33,462 nt of DNA from an uncultured Anaerolineae bacterium (lineage in GTDB: Bacteria > Chloroflexota > Anaerolineae > Promineifilales > Promineifilaceae): the NCBI GenBank assembly GCA_937949915.1, contig CALECP010000295.1, positions 1 through 33,462 on the forward strand, in the 5' to 3' direction. Shown piece by piece: positions 31,449 to 33,462 of the stretch. Position 1 is the first letter of the stretch; every line of letters starts with the position of its first letter. The notes under the pieces were generated by a model. It was given only the letters and a program-made list of their open reading frames with translations, was not told the DNA's origin and did no database searches. Both the position numbers and the translations under genes were made by a program.

Positions 31449-31478
31449 TTTAACGCAGAGGCGCAGAGATTCGCAGAG
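31449..31478. repeat. CGCAGAG-type intergenic repeat
   Basis: tttaacgcagaggcgcagagattcgcagag. A related string (ttaaccgcagaggcgcggag) occurs at 33281-33300. Confidence 0.75.
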
Positions 31479-31542
31479 TTTTTTGTGAAGCTTTGCGCCG
31501 TTATTTAATGTTGTGATTTTTGAGTAAATGGAGTGATGCGCG

Positions 31543-32736
31543 ATGGATATGTTGACGAAAGCGAACGAGATTAAAGACGAGATTGTACGATTGCGGCGAG
31601 ATATTCACGCGCATCCTGAGTTGGGGTTTGAGGAAGTGCGGACGGCGAAGCTGGTGGCCGATACGCTGCGTGAGATTGGGATGGAGGTGACAGAGGGTGT
31701 CGGCCGAACGGGCGTGGTTGGGCAACTGGGTGCGGGTACGGGCCCGACGATTGCGATTCGGGCCGATATGGATGCGCTGCCGATTGAGCAAGAAAGTGAT
31801 GCGCCGTATAAATCGACTGTGCCGGGGGTGATGCACGCTTGTGGACATGACGCGCACACGGCGATGCTGCTGGGGGTGGCGCATTTGTTGAAACAGAGCT
31901 TGGCGACGGAAAAGTGGCAGGGCAATGTGCGCTTTTTGTTTCAGCCAAGTGAGGAGGCTTGGGGTGAGGATGGGATTAGTGGTGCGACGGCGATGATCAA
32001 TGATGATGCGATGAACGGGGTGGATGCAGTGATTGCGTTGCATGTTAATTCGCTGAAGGAGACGGGCGAACTTAACTTTGCGGATGGGATTGCGCTGTCG
32101 GCCGTTGATTCGTTTGAGGCGTGGATTCGGGCGACTGGGTCGCATGGGGCGAGTCCGCATAAGGGGACGGATGCGAATTATATGTTGTCGCATGTGTTGC
32201 CTGCGCTGTATGCGATTCCGTCACGGATGATCGATCCGTTGCAGCCGACGGTTGTGAGTGTGGGGCGGATTGAGAGCGGGAATGCGACGAATGTGATTCC
32301 GGCCGAGGTGTATGTGAATGGCACGATTCGGTCGCGTGATGAGGGTGTGCGGGAGCAACTTTGGGCGGAGATCGAGCGGGCGTTTGCGCTGGCGGAGCAT
32401 TTTGGTGGGTCGAGTGAGGTGGTGATTCATAAGGGCTACATTGCGATGGAAAATGATGTGGGCGTGAATGATTGGATGCGGGATGTGGTGTCTGATTTTG
32501 GGCTGGCTGATGGCATTGTGAACAAGACGTTTGGGATGGGCGGCGAGGATTTTGCGTATATGACGAAGGCTGCGCGAGGGGCGATGTTTATGTTGGGGGC
32601 GGCGACGAAGGATGGGGTGATGCGGGGGCATCATACGCCGTTGTTTGATATTGATGAGGATGCGTTGCCGGTTGGGACGGCGGTGTTGGCGGAGACGGCG
32701 CGGCGGTTTGTTTTGGGAGAGGTTGGGAAAGAATAG
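31543..32736 (+). CDS. M20 family metallo-amidohydrolase
   Basis: 'RRDIHAHPELGFEE', 'IRADMDALPIEQESDAPYKSTVPGVMHACGHDAHTAMLLGVAHLL', 'FGMGGEDFAYMTKAARGAMFMLG'. Confidence 0.92.
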   Translation: MDMLTKANEIKDEIVRLRRDIHAHPELGFEEVRTAKLVADTLREIGMEVTEGVGRTGVVGQLGAGTGPTIAIRADMDALPIEQESDAPYKSTVPGVMHACGHDAHTAMLLGVAHLLKQSLATEKWQGNVRFLFQPSEEAWGEDGISGATAMINDDAMNGVDAVIALHVNSLKETGELNFADGIALSAVDSFEAWIRATGSHGASPHKGTDANYMLSHVLPALYAIPSRMIDPLQPTVVSVGRIESGNATNVIPAEVYVNGTIRSRDEGVREQLWAEIERAFALAEHFGGSSEVVIHKGYIAMENDVGVNDWMRDVVSDFGLADGIVNKTFGMGGEDFAYMTKAARGAMFMLGAATKDGVMRGHHTPLFDIDEDALPVGTAVLAETARRFVLGEVGKE

Positions 32737-32761
32737 AACACAGATTGGACGGATAAAACGG

Positions 32762-33462
32762 ATGAAGACGGATTTTTTGACGGTTTGTGGAGATGTGTTT
32801 GATCTGGATTGGATTCGGGATGAATTTGATGCGGGGTCTTCGCGGCTGTCTGATTATCAGATGGTGGTGTTGGGGTTTTGTCAGCGTTGGTTGCGGGGGG
32901 AGGATGTGTTTGAGATTCGGACGAGCGGGAGTACGGGTCGGCCGAAGGTGATTGCGTTGCGGCGGGAACGGATGATTGCGAGTGCGCGGGGGACGGCGGC
33001 GGTGGTGGGTCTGAAGGCGGGTGATCGGGCGTTGGTGTGTTTGGATGTGCGCTATGTGGGGGGGATGATGATGGTGGTGCGGGGGCTGGAGATTGGGTTG
33101 GCTTTGACTGTGATTGCGCCTGTGGGTCGGCCGTTGGCGGGGTTTGATGCTGGGTTTGATTTTGTGGCGATGGTGCCGATGCAGGTGGGGGCGAGTTTGG
33201 ATTTTGATGCGGATGTTTTGATGGGGTGTGGGGTGGTTTTGATTGGGGGGGCGGCTGTTTCGGAGGAGTTGGAAGAGGGATTAACCGCAGAGGCGCGGAG
33301 GGGGGAGGACGTTTCTTCTCTCTCTACTCCTCACTCTTTACTTTGTACTTTTTTCCACACGTATGGGATGACGGAGACGGTGAGCCATGTGGCGTTGCGG
33401 CGGGTGGGGGTGAGTGAGTGGTTTGAGGGGTTGCCGGGGGTTGAATTGCGTTTGGATGGGCG
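32762..33462 (+). CDS. menE: AMP-binding acyl-CoA ligase, MenE (O-succinylbenzoate-CoA ligase)-like, truncated by the window end
   Basis: Hand translation is open from the ATG at 32762 to the window edge (so absent from the ORF track). 'IRTSGSTGRPKVIAL' P-loop and 'TYGMTETVSHVALRRV'. Located downstream of menB. Confidence 0.78.
   Translation, partial: MKTDFLTVCGDVFDLDWIRDEFDAGSSRLSDYQMVVLGFCQRWLRGEDVFEIRTSGSTGRPKVIALRRERMIASARGTAAVVGLKAGDRALVCLDVRYVGGMMMVVRGLEIGLALTVIAPVGRPLAGFDAGFDFVAMVPMQVGASLDFDADVLMGCGVVLIGGAAVSEELEEGLTAEARRGEDVSSLSTPHSLLCTFFHTYGMTETVSHVALRRVGVSEWFEGLPGVELRLDG
33281..33340. repeat. Probable in-frame insertion of CGCAGAG-type/pyrimidine-rich intergenic sequence within the menE-like gene
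   Basis: ttaaccgcagaggcgcggag followed by ttctctctctactcctcactctttactt. Sharp change in composition and codon usage within the ORF. Confidence 0.65.

Noticed and set aside
33226-33417. 63-aa ORF near the right end
   Set aside because: Out of frame with the much longer AMP-ligase ORF (32762 to the edge), which has clear motifs.

Overview
The window is a ~33.5 kb bacterial chromosomal segment. A Chloroflexota origin is my inference from gene content and style; no search was run. It carries mostly ordinary housekeeping genes: lysA, a family-4 UDG, tlyA, map, purM/purN, tgt, menB, a menE-like ligase, cell-envelope polymer genes and a PP2C/anti-sigma regulatory pair. Several features stand out. 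(1) A low-GC three-gene signalling module (multi-GAF histidine kinase, receiver plus unknown domain, receiver plus two C-terminal TM helices; ~10.98-16.18 kb) interrupts the genome. It is bracketed by a diverged 55-bp direct duplication of the 3' end of the upstream methyltransferase gene, and the second copy starts one nucleotide after the last module gene's stop codon. (2) CGGCCG is hugely iterated across the host genes and largely absent from that island and from the first gene. (3) The first gene appears to be a permuted, membrane-embedded copper amine oxidase, with N2/N3-like domains after the catalytic domain and TM helices, and Glu replacing the Asn next to the presumptive TPQ tyrosine. 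(4) A family-4 UDG lacks the Fe-S cysteines, and a TrmA/RlmD-family protein lacks its catalytic Cys and other motifs. (5) Intergenic CAC...GTG palindromes recur as a family. (6) A CGCAGAG-type intergenic repeat appears to be inserted in frame in a menE-like gene, inside a region otherwise almost free of C-ending codons. All calls come from reading the sequence; no database search or computation was possible.
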